Positions 22,325 to 31,766 of a stretch of 33,859 nt of DNA are shown here, piece by piece. The stretch is taken from the NCBI RefSeq assembly GCF_003569765.1, contig NZ_KZ983960.1, forward strand, positions 46,284 through 80,142, written 5' to 3'. The notes below the pieces were generated by a model. The model did no database searches and had not been told where the DNA came from. It saw nothing but the letters and a program-made list of their open reading frames with translations. A program made the translations under genes and the position numbers. The stretch's first letter is position 1. Each line of letters opens with the position of its first letter. The DNA is from Caldimonas tepidiphila. Its GTDB lineage: Bacteria; Pseudomonadota; Gammaproteobacteria; Burkholderiales; Burkholderiaceae_C.

Positions 22325-24903
22325 TCAGACCGCGACTTCCTTGGCGACCTCGGCGTACTCCTCGATCTGGTCGAAGTTCATGTACTTGTAGATCTGGTCG
22401 GCGTTCTTCGTGACGACGCCGATCTCGGCCAGGTACTCCTCGACGCTCGGGATGCGGCCGAGCTTCGAGCACACCGCCGCCAGCTCCGCCGAGCCCAGGA
22501 ACACGTTGGTGTTCTTGCCCAGGCGGTTCGGGAAGTTGCGGGTCGAGGTCGACATGCAGGTGCTGCCTTCCTTGATCTGCGCCTGGTTGCCCATGCACAG
22601 CGAGCAGCCCGGCATCTCCATGCGCGCGCCCGCGCCGCCCAGCGTCGCGTAGTAGCCTTCCTTGGTCAGCTCGGCGGCGTCCATCTTGGTCGGCGGCGCG
22701 ACCCACAGGCGCACCGGGATGTCCTTCTTGCCCTCGAGCAGCTTGCCCGCGGCACGGAAGTGGCCGATGTTGGTCATGCACGAGCCGATGAACACCTCGT
22801 CGATCTTGGTGCCGGCGACCTCGGACATGAACTTGGCGTCGTCCGGGTCGTTCGGGCAGCAGACGATCGGCTCCTTGATCTCGGCCAGGTCGATCTCGAT
22901 CACGGCGGCGTACTCGGCGTCGGCGTCGGCCTTGAGCAGCTCGGGCTTGGCCAGCCATGCCTCGACCGACTTGATGCGGCGCTCCAGCGTGCGCTTGTCC
23001 TGGTAGCCGTTGGCGATCATGTTCTTCATCAGAACGATGTTCGAGCGCAGGTACTCGGCGATCGGCTCGGGGTTGAGCTGCACCGTGCAGGCAGCGGCCG
23101 AGCGCTCGGCGGCGGCATCCGACAGCTCGAACGCCTGTTCCACCTTCAGGTCGGGCAGGCCCTCGATCTCGAGCACGCGGCCCGAGAACACGTTCTTCTT
23201 GCCCTTCTTCTCGACGGTCAGCAGGCCGGCCTTGATCGCGTACAGCGGGATCGCGTGCACGAGGTCGCGCAGCGTGATGCCGGGCTGCATCTGGCCCTTG
23301 AAGCGCACCAGCACCGACTCGGCATCACGCCGGTGGCGGCGCCGAAGGCGACGAGGCCGGAGCCCGCGGGGAAGGAGATGCCGATCGGGAAGCGGGTGTG
23401 CGAGTCACCGCCGGTGCCGACGGTGTCGGGCAGCAGCAGGCGGTTGAGCCAGGAGTGGATCACGCCGTCGCCCGGGCGCAGCGCGACGCCGCCACGGTTG
23501 CTGATGAAGGCGGGCAGCTCGCGGTGCATCTTCACGTCCACCGGCTTCGGATAGGCCGCGGTGTGGCAGAAGGACTGCATCACGAGGTCGGCCGAGAAGC
23601 CCAGGCAGGCCAGGTCCTTGAGCTCGTCGCGGGTCATCGGGCCGGTGGTGTCCTGGGAGCCGACGGTGGTCATCTTCGGCTCGCAGTAGGTGCCCGGGCG
23701 CACGCCCTGGCCTTCCGGCAGGCCGCAGGCACGGCCGACCATCTTCTGCGCCAGCGTGTAGCCCTTGCCGGTGTCGACCGGGGACTTGGGCAGGCGGAAC
23801 AGCGTCGAGGCGCCCAGGCCCAGGAACTCGCGCGCCTTGGCGGTCAGCGAGCGGCCGATGATCAGGTTGATGCGCCCGCCCGCGCGCACCTCGTCCAGCA
23901 GCACCTCGCTCTTGAGCGCGAACTCGGCGACGACCTCGCCGTTCTTGACGATCTTGCCCTCATACGGCAGCACGTCGATCACGTCGCCCATCTCGAGCTT
24001 CGACACGTCGACCTCGATCGGCAGCGAGCCCGAGTCTTCCTGCGTGTTGAAGAAGATCGGGGCGATCTTGCCGCCGAGCGTGACGCCGCCGAAGCGCTTG
24101 TTCGGAACGTACGGGATGTCCTGGCCGGTGGCCCAGATCACGCTGTTGGTGGCGGACTTGCGCGAGGAACCGGTGCCGACCACGTCACCGACGTAGGCCA
24201 CGAGGTTGCCCTTCTTCTTCAGGTCCTCGATGAACTGCACCGGGCCGCGCTTGCCGTCTTCCTCGGGCTTGAAGGCCGCGTCGGGGCGGGTGTTCTTCAG
24301 CATCGCGAGGTAGTGCAGCGGGATGTCCGGGCGCGTGGTGGCGTCCGGGGCGGGCGACAGGTCGTCGGTGTTGGTCTCGCCGGGCACCTTGAAGACGGTG
24401 ACCGTGATCTTCTGCGCGACTTCCGGGCGGCTCGTGAACCACTCGGCGTCGGCCCAGGACTGCACGACGGCCTTGGCCTGCGCGTTGCCGGCCTTGGCCT
24501 TCTCGGCCACGTCGTGGAAGTAGTCGAACATCAGCAGCGTCTTCTTCAGACCGGCTGCGGCGATCTCGGCCACCTCGGCGTCGTCGAGCAGGTCGATCAG
24601 CGGCTTGACGTTGTAGCCGCCCACCATCGTGCCGAGCAGCTCGGTGGCCTTGGCCTTGGAGATCAGCGCGACCTGCACGTCGCCGTGCGCGACGGCCGCG
24701 AGGAAGCTCGCCTTGACCTTGGCGGCATCGTCCACGCCCGGGGGCACGCGGTGCGTCAGCAGCTCGACCAGGAAGGCCTCTTCGCCTGCGGGCGGGTTCT
24801 TGATCAGCTCGATCAGCCCGGCGGTCTGAGCGGCAGACAGCGGCAGCGGCGGAATGCCGAGCGCGGCACGTTCGGCGACGTGATCACGGTAGGTTTGCAG
24901 CAT
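22325..24903 (-). pseudogene. acnB: Aconitate hydratase B with internal frame-changing deletion
   Basis: TCA-cycle aconitase B (citrate to isocitrate; 2-methylaconitate is another known substrate). The start ATG 24903 gives [22 protein letters not shown] with GGAG upstream. The first part is normal through [19 protein letters not shown] and AATGVMP (to about 23326). There the family continues [13 protein letters not shown], but the sequence jumps from ATGCCG to GAGTCGGTG, apparently losing 13 bases and changing frame. The second part resumes in another frame with [22 protein letters not shown] and runs to the stop at 22325, keeping the iron-sulphur Cys residues in GSCMTN and GCSLCMGNQ. As read, only a 561-residue N-terminal product plus foreign tail could be made. 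Assembly error is possible, although a 13-base loss between ATGCC repeats also looks like a real slippage deletion. Confidence 0.88.
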
Positions 24904-24954
24904 CGGGGGCTCCAGATTGGAATGGTCGCGCCAGCACATATCACGCGCGGGCAA

Positions 24955-24985
24955 CTTATAGATTTTATATCTTATATAAGACTTG
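24955..24985 (-). promoter_or_regulatory. acnB promoter region with palindromic operator
   Basis: A sharply A+T-rich patch lies about 55-80 bases before the acnB start. It contains the perfect palindrome TCTTATATAAGA (24970-24981) and an overlapping inverted pair AGAT/ATCT (24960-24972), and TATAAA-like -10 sequences on the minus strand. Palindromes of this shape suit a GntR-type regulator; which one is not known. Confidence 0.55.
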
Positions 24986-25431
24986 GCGGACGAAGCTGCA
25001 CGCCGCCGGACGACGACAGCTTCACGTCAAGTTGATGCGTGTCACGCGAGAGGGGTTGCGGCACGGGGGCCGCGTGCCGCGCAACTTTCCCAAATCGGCT
25101 CACCGCGGGGCGTCCTGCCCGTTGGCGGACGGTCGCAAACCGGTCCCTGCCGGGGTCACGGGAGGGATCGACGCGACACCGACTGCGCCGTCCCGGTCCC
25201 CGCGACAGGGACGGGGCCGGCAAGGGCGGGCCGGCGCGGCGAGTCGGCCCGCCTGCGCGGCCATGCCGGCGACGCTCTCCCAAAAAGCCTCACCCGAAGC
25301 CGACGCGAGCCAGCCGGCAAGCGGCGCCACAGGACAAGGCCCGGGCGAAGCGCGAGCGCTCCGCCCGGGCGACGGGACCCAGAATCCCATGATGCAGAAG
25401 TGGTTTTCGGCCCTTTCCGGCCGGAATCCGC
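24986..25431. other. Intergenic region, hairpin, no supported gene
   Basis: About 450 bases of G+C-rich sequence with open frames in several phases but no recognisable protein. A long hairpin at 25340-25369 (CCCGGGCG and CGCCCGGG, with inner GCGC pairs) and a smaller GGCC-CTTTCC-GGCC at about 25407-25420 lie downstream of the minus-strand hydratase gene and may end its transcription. Confidence 0.45.
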
Positions 25432-25878
25432 TCAGCGCATCCAGCGCGACAGCACCTCGGCCACGCAGGCCGGCTTGGCCGAACCCTCGAGCTCCACGGT
25501 CGCGAGCCAGCACAGCTGCACGCCGCCCTCGATGTCCTCGATCTGCTGCAGCGCGAAGCGTGCGCGCACGCGGCTGCCGGCCGGCACCGGCGTCGGGAAG
25601 CGCACGCGGTTGAGCCCATAGTTCAGCCCGAGCCGGATGCCTTCGGGCCGGATGCACTGCTGCGCGAAGGTCGCCAGCAGCGACAGCGTCAGGTAGCCGT
25701 GCGCGACCGTCGTGCCGAAGGGCGACTCGCGCCGCGCGCGCTCGACGTCGGTGTGGATCCACTGCATGTCGCCGGTGGCGGCAGCGAAGGCGTCGATGCG
25801 GGCCTGGTCGACGAGCAGCCAGTCGCTGGTCGCGATGTCCTGGCCGATGCGCTGGCGAAGCGAGGAGATGTCGTGCAT
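25432..25878 (-). CDS. MaoC-family (R)-specific hydratase-like protein
   Basis: Hot-dog-fold protein of 148 residues, the usual single-domain MaoC length. The hydratase motif is present as ATGDMQWIHTDVERARR followed by FGTTVAHGYLTLSLL, giving the Asp and His that hydrate enoyl-CoA thioesters. The start ATG 25878 (MHDISSLRQRIGQDI) fits the family; the open frame upstream to 25983 is Pro/Cys-rich and unlikely. It is divergent from the liv-type transporter, which suggests a link to catabolism of an imported acid through CoA esters, although the substrate cannot be named. Confidence 0.88.
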   Translation of the reverse strand: MHDISSLRQRIGQDIATSDWLLVDQARIDAFAAATGDMQWIHTDVERARRESPFGTTVAHGYLTLSLLATFAQQCIRPEGIRLGLNYGLNRVRFPTPVPAGSRVRARFALQQIEDIEGGVQLCWLATVELEGSAKPACVAEVLSRWMR

Positions 25879-25983
25879 GTCGGGTCGGGTCGCGCCGCGG
25901 CGCGCAAGGGGTGGGAAGCAGGTGCAGGGCAGGGGAGGCGGCATCGCACCGCCCCGCCATTGCTCTGCATGCCGGAACTGCAA

Positions 25984-26249
25984 GGGTAAACGGCCGCGTG
26001 CCTAGCCCCTCGATGAGGGGGGTGGATCACGTCCGCTTTTCCCAGTGTATTCGCACTTTCCCCGTTCAAGCCGGGGATGCGGCCCCTCGGGTTTTGCCTC
26101 ACAGGATGAACCCTAAGAGTTCTGCATAGCAGCACGTTATTCTGAAAACCATGTTGACGCTCGGAGGGCGAGCGACCAAGATTTCGACGCACGCAGCAGC
26201 GTCGTCCCCGCCGTCCGGGCGGGCCCTTCACTCTCTCGCGGGAGCGACC
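25984..26249 (+). promoter_or_regulatory. Intergenic region upstream of livH
   Basis: Divergent promoter region between the MaoC hydratase and the transporter operon. The stretch from 26035 to 26150 is visibly richer in A+T and probably holds the promoters, but no clear -35/-10 pair or palindrome stands out. An open frame extends livH upstream to 26151 but is not typical of the family. Confidence 0.4.
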
Positions 26250-27116
26250 TTGGAGCTCTTCCTACAGCAACTGCTCAACGGCCTGACGGTCGGCGGCGTC
26301 TACAGCCTCGTGGCGCTGGGACTGACGCTGGTCTACGGCATCCTGCACGTGCCGAACTTCGCGCACGGCGCCTTCTACATGGCCGGCGCCTTCGTCGCGT
26401 ACTGGCTGATGACGAAACTCGGCCTGAACTACTGGCTCGCGATGGCGGGTGCGGCGGTGGCGGTGGCCGTGATCTCGATGCTCGCGCAGCGCCTGGTGTT
26501 CCACCCGCTGCGCAATGCGCCCGAGCTGCACGACATGATCGCGGCGATCGGCATCCTGCTGTTCCTGGAGGCCGGCGCGCAGGCGATCTGGGGCGCGGAC
26601 TTCCACCGCATGCCCACGCCCTACGGTCAGGTCGTCGAGGTCTTCGGCATCACTGCGCCGCTGCAGCGGCTCCTGATCATCGCCGCGGCCTTCTCGCTGA
26701 TGGTGGTGCTGCACCTGTTCCTGACCCGCACCGTGGTCGGCTCGACCATCATCGCGATGGCGCAGAACCGCGACGGCGCGGCGCTCGTCGGCATCGACTC
26801 GACGCGCGTGACGCTGCTGGTGTTCGCGATCTCCGGCGCGCTCGCCGCGGTCGCCGCGGTGCTCTACGCCCCGATCAACCTGGTCTACCCGTCGATGGGC
26901 AGCCTCGTGATCACCAAGGCATTCGTGATCATCATCCTCGGCGGCATGGGCAGCTTCCCCGGCGCCATCGTCGGCGGGCTGATCATCGGCATGGCCGAGA
27001 GCTTCGGGGGCTTCTACTTCTCCACCGACTACAAGGACCTCATCGCCTTCGTGCTGCTGGTGGTGATCCTGTCGTTCCGCCCGCAGGGCCTGTTCGTCGC
27101 CAAGGGAGCCCACTGA
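26250..27116 (+). CDS. livH: Branched-chain amino acid-type ABC transporter permease
   Basis: Inner-membrane permease, about 288 residues with eight or so hydrophobic segments. LivH marks are LQQLLNGLTVGGVYSLVALGLTLVYGI at the start, NFAHGAFYMAGA, and the GGMGSFPGAIVGGLIIG loop that contacts the ATPase. The start is taken as TTG 26250 (with GGAG five bases before), which gives the usual ELFLQQLLNGL; ATG 26151 would add 33 atypical residues. First gene of livHMGFK, with one base between its stop and livM. Confidence 0.92.
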   Translation: MELFLQQLLNGLTVGGVYSLVALGLTLVYGILHVPNFAHGAFYMAGAFVAYWLMTKLGLNYWLAMAGAAVAVAVISMLAQRLVFHPLRNAPELHDMIAAIGILLFLEAGAQAIWGADFHRMPTPYGQVVEVFGITAPLQRLLIIAAAFSLMVVLHLFLTRTVVGSTIIAMAQNRDGAALVGIDSTRVTLLVFAISGALAAVAAVLYAPINLVYPSMGSLVITKAFVIIILGGMGSFPGAIVGGLIIGMAESFGGFYFSTDYKDLIAFVLLVVILSFRPQGLFVAKGAH

Positions 27117-27117
27117 G

Positions 27118-28164
27118 ATGCCGACCACCTTCAAGGCCCGCACCGGCTGGGCCGCGCTGTTCCTGCTCGCCGCGCTGTTCCCGCTGCTCGCAGGCAACAA
27201 CTACCACCTGTCGGTGATGACGCTGTCCTTCATCCTCGCGATCGCCGCGCTGGGGCTGAACCTGATCACCGGCTTCACCGGCCAGTTCAACCTCGCGCAC
27301 GGCGGCTTCATGGCGATCGGCGCCTACACCGTGGGCATCCTGACGGTGGACCACCAGGTGCCGTTCTGGATCGCCTTCGCAGCGGCCGGCGCCGTCACCG
27401 GCGTGCTCGGCTTCTTCGTCGGCATCCTGTCGCTGCGCCTGAAGGGCCACTACTTCTCGATCTTCACGCTGTGCATCGGCTACATCATCTATCTGCTGAT
27501 CGACAAGTGGGAGAGCCTGACGCACGGAACGGTGGGCATCATGGGCATCCCGACGCCCGCCGGCATCGGTCCGATCGCCTTCGACACGCCGCTGTCGATG
27601 TACTACCTCGCGCTCGGCTTCCTGGTGCTCGGCGCCTTCGTGATGCACCGCATCGTCAGCTCGCTGCTCGGGCGCAGCTTCGTCGCGGTGCGCAACAGCG
27701 ACGCGCTGGCCGAGGCGCTCGGCATCAACCTGATGCGCACCAAGACGATGTCCTTCGTGCTGTCGGTGATCTACGCCGGCTTCGCGGGCGGCCTCTATGC
27801 CGGCCACGTGCGCTTCCTCGGCCCCGACATGGCCTACGCCGCGCACACCTTCGACCTGGTGATGTTCATGCTGGTCGGCGGCATCGGCACGCTGCTCGGC
27901 CCCATCCTCGGCGCGGTGCTGGTGCCCTGGATTACGCAGTACCTCCAGTTCCTGCAGGACTTCCGCATGGTCGTGTTCGGGCCGCTGCTGATCCTGCTGC
28001 TGATCTTCGTGCCGGACGGCATCGTCGGCACCTGGAAGAAGCGCCAGGCGCGGCGCCTCGCGGCGCTGCGCATCGCGGAGGCTGCCCGCAGCGCGCCGGT
28101 CGCCGCCCCGATCATCGAACAACGCACCCCCAATGCTGGATCCGGAGTGGGCCACCATGCTTGA
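27118..28164 (+). CDS. livM: Branched-chain amino acid-type ABC transporter permease
   Basis: Second permease, 348 residues. Family marks are ALGLNLITGFTGQFNLAHGGFMAIGAYT, RLKGHYFSIFTLCIGYI and VGGIGTLLGPILGAVL. ATG 27118 follows the livH stop by one base. The last 30 or so residues are a hydrophilic tail. Its end overlaps the livG start (ATGCTTGA), so the two are translationally coupled. Confidence 0.93.
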   Translation: MPTTFKARTGWAALFLLAALFPLLAGNNYHLSVMTLSFILAIAALGLNLITGFTGQFNLAHGGFMAIGAYTVGILTVDHQVPFWIAFAAAGAVTGVLGFFVGILSLRLKGHYFSIFTLCIGYIIYLLIDKWESLTHGTVGIMGIPTPAGIGPIAFDTPLSMYYLALGFLVLGAFVMHRIVSSLLGRSFVAVRNSDALAEALGINLMRTKTMSFVLSVIYAGFAGGLYAGHVRFLGPDMAYAAHTFDLVMFMLVGGIGTLLGPILGAVLVPWITQYLQFLQDFRMVVFGPLLILLLIFVPDGIVGTWKKRQARRLAALRIAEAARSAPVAAPIIEQRTPNAGSGVGHHA

Positions 28165-28921
28165 GATCGACTCGCTCACCAAACGCTTCGGCGGACTGGC
28201 CGCCGTGAACAACGTCTCCACCCGTTTCGAGGCCGGCAAGATCAGCGCGATCATCGGCCCGAACGGCGCGGGCAAGACGACCTTCTTCAACCTGGTGGCC
28301 GGGACCTTCGCGCCGACCTCCGGCTCCGTGCGGCTCAAGGGCCGGGACGTGACGGGCCTGCGCGCCGACCAGGTGGCGCGGCTCGGCGTGGCCCGCACCT
28401 TCCAGACCACGCACCTGTTCGACCGCGCGACGGTCCTCGACAACCTGATCGTCGGCCACCGGCTGCGCACCCACGCGGGGCTGTGGGACGTGATCTTCAA
28501 CACCGCGCGGCTGCGCGCCGAGGAGAAGCTCTGCCGCGACAAGGCCGAGGCCGCGCTGGACTTCGTCGGCCTGTCGCACCTGTCGCACCGCATCGCCGCC
28601 GACATCACGCAGGAGGAGAGGAAGCGCGTCGCCTTCGCGCTCGCGCTGGCCACCGACCCGGAGCTGCTGCTGCTCGACGAGCCCGCCGGCGGCGTGAACC
28701 CCGAGGAGACCGTGGGGCTGGCGGAGCTGATCCGCAAGCTGGTGCGTCACGGCAAGACCGTCTGCCTGATCGAGCACAAGATGGACATGATCATGAGCCT
28801 CGCCGACCACATCGTCGTGCTGAACTACGGCGAGAAGATCGCCGAGGGCAGCCCCGCCGAGATCCGCCGCAACCCGGCCGTCATCGACGCCTACCTGGGA
28901 GCCGAGCATGCTGACGCTTGA
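28157..28921 (+). CDS. livG: Branched-chain amino acid-type ABC transporter ATPase
   Basis: ATP-binding subunit with Walker A GPNGAGKT, Q-loop in RTFQTTHLF, Walker B LLLLDEPAGGVNPEE and switch His in IEHKMDM. The signature motif is unusual: ITQEERKRVAFALAL instead of LSxGQxxR, a variant known in a subset of LivG proteins. The start ATG 28157 (MLEIDSLTKRFGG) fits the family; an upstream ATG at 28133 would overlap livM more. The end overlaps livF by 14 bases. Confidence 0.93.
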   Translation: MLEIDSLTKRFGGLAAVNNVSTRFEAGKISAIIGPNGAGKTTFFNLVAGTFAPTSGSVRLKGRDVTGLRADQVARLGVARTFQTTHLFDRATVLDNLIVGHRLRTHAGLWDVIFNTARLRAEEKLCRDKAEAALDFVGLSHLSHRIAADITQEERKRVAFALALATDPELLLLDEPAGGVNPEETVGLAELIRKLVRHGKTVCLIEHKMDMIMSLADHIVVLNYGEKIAEGSPAEIRRNPAVIDAYLGAEHADA

Positions 28922-29615
28922 CCGGGTCTCGCTCTCCTACGGGTCGTTTCGCGCGCTCGACTCGGTCAGCCTGCACGCCAAGCCGGGCGAGCTCGTCGTG
29001 CTGCTCGGCGCCAACGGCGCGGGCAAGAGCTCGCTGTTCCTGACCATCTCCGGCATCCACCGCGCAGCTTCCGGCAGCATCCGCTTCGGCGAGCGCGAGC
29101 TCGTGGGCATGCGCCCGGCACAGATCGTCGAGGCGGGCCTGGTGCAGTGCCCCGAGGGCAGGAAGCTCTTTCCGGGGATGTCGGTGCTGAAGAACCTCAC
29201 GCTCGGCGCCTACGTGCACCGCAAGGACAAGGCCGGCATCCAGCGCTCGCTCGACGAGGTGTTCGAGCTGTTCCCGATCCTCAAGCAGAAGCAGGACGAC
29301 CCGGCGGGCTCGCTCAGCGGCGGTCAGCAGCAGATGGTCGCGATCGGCCGCGCGATGCTCAGCCGCCCGAAGGTGCTGCTGCTCGACGAGCCCTCGCTCG
29401 GCCTCGCGCCACTGGTCGTCAAGCAGATGTTCGAGGTCATCCAGCGCATCAACCGCGAGGGCACCACGGTGCTGCTCGCGGAACAGAACGCCTACTCGGC
29501 GCTGCGCATCGCGCACCGGGCCTACGTGCTCGAGCGCGGCCGCATCGCGATGGAAGGCGACCCGCAGTCCCTGCTGAACGACGAAGGCGTGCGACGCGCC
29601 TACATCGGCGCCTGA
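28908..29615 (+). CDS. livF: Branched-chain amino acid-type ABC transporter ATPase
   Basis: Second ATP-binding subunit, 235 residues. Walker A GANGAGKS, standard signature LSGGQQQMVAIGRAL-type (LSGGQQQMVAIGRAML), Walker B VLLLDEPSLGLAPL and His/Gln switch LLAEQNA are all present. PEGRKLFPGMSVLKNL is typical of LivF. It pairs with LivG in one heterodimer. Confidence 0.94.
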   Translation: MLTLDRVSLSYGSFRALDSVSLHAKPGELVVLLGANGAGKSSLFLTISGIHRAASGSIRFGERELVGMRPAQIVEAGLVQCPEGRKLFPGMSVLKNLTLGAYVHRKDKAGIQRSLDEVFELFPILKQKQDDPAGSLSGGQQQMVAIGRAMLSRPKVLLLDEPSLGLAPLVVKQMFEVIQRINREGTTVLLAEQNAYSALRIAHRAYVLERGRIAMEGDPQSLLNDEGVRRAYIGA

Positions 29616-29654
29616 AGACGCCACCCTCCCACTTCCACCCTGAAGGAGACAACC

Positions 29655-30830
29655 GTGAACATGACCCGACGCACCGGCTTCAAGCTGCTCCCCGTCGCCC
29701 TGGGCCTCGCCGCCGCGCTCGCGGGCGGCAGCGCCTTCGCGCAGGAGGTCGTCAAGATCGGCTACTCCGGCCCCTTGAGCGGCGGCGCCGCGCTCTACGG
29801 CAAGAACGTGCTGACGGGCCTCGAGATGGCGGTCAGCGAGATCAATGCCGCCGGCCTCGACGTCAAGGGCAAGAAGTACAAGCTCGAGGTCGTCGCGCTC
29901 GACGACAAGTACTCGCCGGCCGAGAGCGCGATCAACGCGCGCCGCCTCGCGCAGCAGCACCGCACGCCCGCGGTGTTCGTGCCGCACTCGGGCGGCATCT
30001 TCGCGGTGCAGGCCTTCAACGAGCAGGAGAAGTTCCTGCTGATGGCCTACTCGAGCGTCCCGAAGGTCACCGAGGCCGGCAACAAGCTCAGCATCCGCAT
30101 CCCGCCGGTCTTCACCGGCTACGTCGATCCCTTCGTGCAGACGACGATGAAGCGCTACGGCAAGCGCGTGGGCCTGCTGCCGGCCGACCACGACTACGCC
30201 AAGGCCTGGACCGCGGCCTTCGTGCCGGCCTGGAAGGCCGCGGGCGGCACCGTCGTGTCCGAGAACCCGATGTCCTACAACAAGTCGGCCGACTTCTACA
30301 GCGGCGTGAGCCGCGTGCTGGCCGAGAAGCCGGACGTGCTGTTCATCGGCGGCGCCTCCGAGCCGACCGCGCTCGTGGCCAAGCAGGCGCGCGAGCTCGG
30401 CTTCAAGGGCGGCTTCGCGATCATGGACCAGGCCAAGCTCGACGAGATGGCACGCGTGACCGGTGGCTACGCCATGCTCGAGGGTTCGATCGGCGTGATG
30501 CCGCTCGTCGCCGACGAGCGCCCGAGCGCGAAGGCCTTCGTCGAGAACTTCCGCAAGAAGCACGGCGCCGACCGCGACCCGACCTCCGAGACCAGCTACA
30601 ACTACACGATGGTGCACGCTCTGGCCTCGGCGATGAAGCTCGCCGGCTCGGTCGACGACGCGGCGGCAATCCGCGCCAAGATGAGCGACGCGCTGAAGTC
30701 GCTGCCGCCGGCCAACAACCCGAGCCTGATCTCCGGCATCGACGACAAGGGCGGCAGCATCATCACGCCCGCGATCGCGGTGGTCGAGGGCGGGCAGCTC
30801 AAGCCGAGCGCGATCGACGGCGCCAAGTAA
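29655..30830 (+). CDS. livK: Periplasmic substrate-binding protein of the liv-type transporter
   Basis: Family 1 solute-binding protein, 391 residues with a signal peptide (MTRRTGFKLL, then Ala-rich, cleavage after SAFA). The mature protein starts QEVVKIGYSGPLSGGAALYG, followed by GLEMAVSEINAAG. It starts at GTG 29655, with AAGGAG nearby, or at ATG 29661 two codons later. As part of livHMGFK it sets the substrate. Relatives carry leucine-type amino acids or aromatic and dicarboxylic acids; the sequence does not decide, although the MaoC neighbour hints at an organic acid. Confidence 0.92.
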   Translation: MNMTRRTGFKLLPVALGLAAALAGGSAFAQEVVKIGYSGPLSGGAALYGKNVLTGLEMAVSEINAAGLDVKGKKYKLEVVALDDKYSPAESAINARRLAQQHRTPAVFVPHSGGIFAVQAFNEQEKFLLMAYSSVPKVTEAGNKLSIRIPPVFTGYVDPFVQTTMKRYGKRVGLLPADHDYAKAWTAAFVPAWKAAGGTVVSENPMSYNKSADFYSGVSRVLAEKPDVLFIGGASEPTALVAKQARELGFKGGFAIMDQAKLDEMARVTGGYAMLEGSIGVMPLVADERPSAKAFVENFRKKHGADRDPTSETSYNYTMVHALASAMKLAGSVDDAAAIRAKMSDALKSLPPANNPSLISGIDDKGGSIITPAIAVVEGGQLKPSAIDGAK

Positions 30831-30852
30831 GAAGTAAGGGCCGACCCTGCGC

Positions 30853-30882
30853 GCACTGCCCCCGGCGCCCGCCGGGCAGTGC
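30853..30882 (+). terminator. Strong hairpin after livK
   Basis: GCACTGCCC (30853-30861) and GGGCAGTGC (30874-30882) pair perfectly with inner GGCG/CGCC. It lies 23 bases after the livK stop. No T-run follows, so it may act as a transcript-end stabiliser or a factor-assisted terminator. Confidence 0.7.
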
Positions 30883-31304
30883 GGCCGGCGATGCTGCCGC
30901 GGCGCCTGGCGCCGCGGCACATCGAGACCGATGCCTTCCAGGACAGTACCCGGACGCGCCCTGCACCCGTCGATCCCGAAGCGAAGCTCAACGCCGGGAA
31001 GGCGAGGGGGGGACATCGCGGACGGCCTTGCCGGGAGGCTGCCCTGGGCCACCGAGCCCAGCTCCTCGTCGACGCGCAGGAGTCATTCCGATGCCGGGCA
31101 AGCCGGGAAAGTCTGACTCGCCTCCGGTTCAATGCGTTGAACTCGGCTGGCACATCCCCCCTTGCGCAGGCTGCATCGGCATTCGATGCGCTCGCCAGCA
31201 TTCCCCGTCTTTCAAGTGCTTCCAGCTTGAGCGCCTGCGCTTGTGCCGAGGCGCGTGTAGACTGCCTTTGAATTCTGCCGTTCCAGGAATCTTGTTTCTT
31301 TCCG
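30883..31304. other. Intergenic region, no supported gene
   Basis: About 420 bases between the transporter terminator and the next gene. Open frames on both strands read as low-complexity Arg/Ala/Ser/Pro. The last 60 bases become more A+T-rich, where the promoter of the following gene would be expected. Confidence 0.45.
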
Positions 31305-31673
31305 ATGCGTCTGCTCAGGTTCGTTGTCGCACTCCTGCTGATCGCGACCCTTCCGATTTCCGGATGGGCCTCGGTCGGGCAAGCCGACGCCTGTGCAATG
31401 GATCGCACCGCCATGCTGCTCATGGCGGACGCTGCGGATACCTGCTGCAGCGAGACGGCGGAAGGCGGCTCCGACTCCTTCCGGCAGGACGCTGCCCAGG
31501 GCGCCCCCTGCGCTTCTGGAGAGGCCTGTCCGACAAATGCCGCGGCCTGTCTTATGCCGATTGTCCTGGGACCGCGCCTCCCGGAAGCGACTCGTTCGGT
31601 GAGCGCTCCGAGGCCGGCTCCCTACGCCGGCCACCCACCTTCTCCGCTCTGGCGCCCTCCTCGCGCCGTCTAA
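31305..31673 (+). CDS. Exported Cys-rich small protein, unknown function
   Basis: 122 residues with a clear signal peptide (MRLLRFVVALLLIATLPISGWA) and several Cys in the mature part (DACAMDR, DTCCSET, APCASGEACPT, AACLMP), then a Pro-rich tail. Small exported Cys-rich proteins of this sort occur beside copper and other metal resistance genes in Burkholderiales, and a multicopper oxidase remnant follows. A metal-binding or sensing role is inferred only. Confidence 0.65.
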   Translation: MRLLRFVVALLLIATLPISGWASVGQADACAMDRTAMLLMADAADTCCSETAEGGSDSFRQDAAQGAPCASGEACPTNAAACLMPIVLGPRLPEATRSVSAPRPAPYAGHPPSPLWRPPRAV

Positions 31674-31766
31674 CTCCTCTCTGATGGCCGCTGGCCTCCG
31701 CTTTGCGGGGCAGGCGGGCGCATGTCTTCGCCCGGTTTCTACCATGCGACACACAGGAGTTGGAAC

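Noticed and set aside
23398-25035. 545-aa plus-strand frame opposite acnB
   Set aside because: Composition is typical of an antisense shadow (Leu/Gly/Asp/Val/His repeats) and the opposite strand is clear aconitase.
28881-31052. 723-aa minus-strand frame opposite livF and livK
   Set aside because: Antisense shadow without domains or start signals.
29147-31684. 845-aa plus-strand frame across livF, livK and the following gap
   Set aside because: It is out of phase with two well-recognised genes and crosses a strong terminator hairpin.
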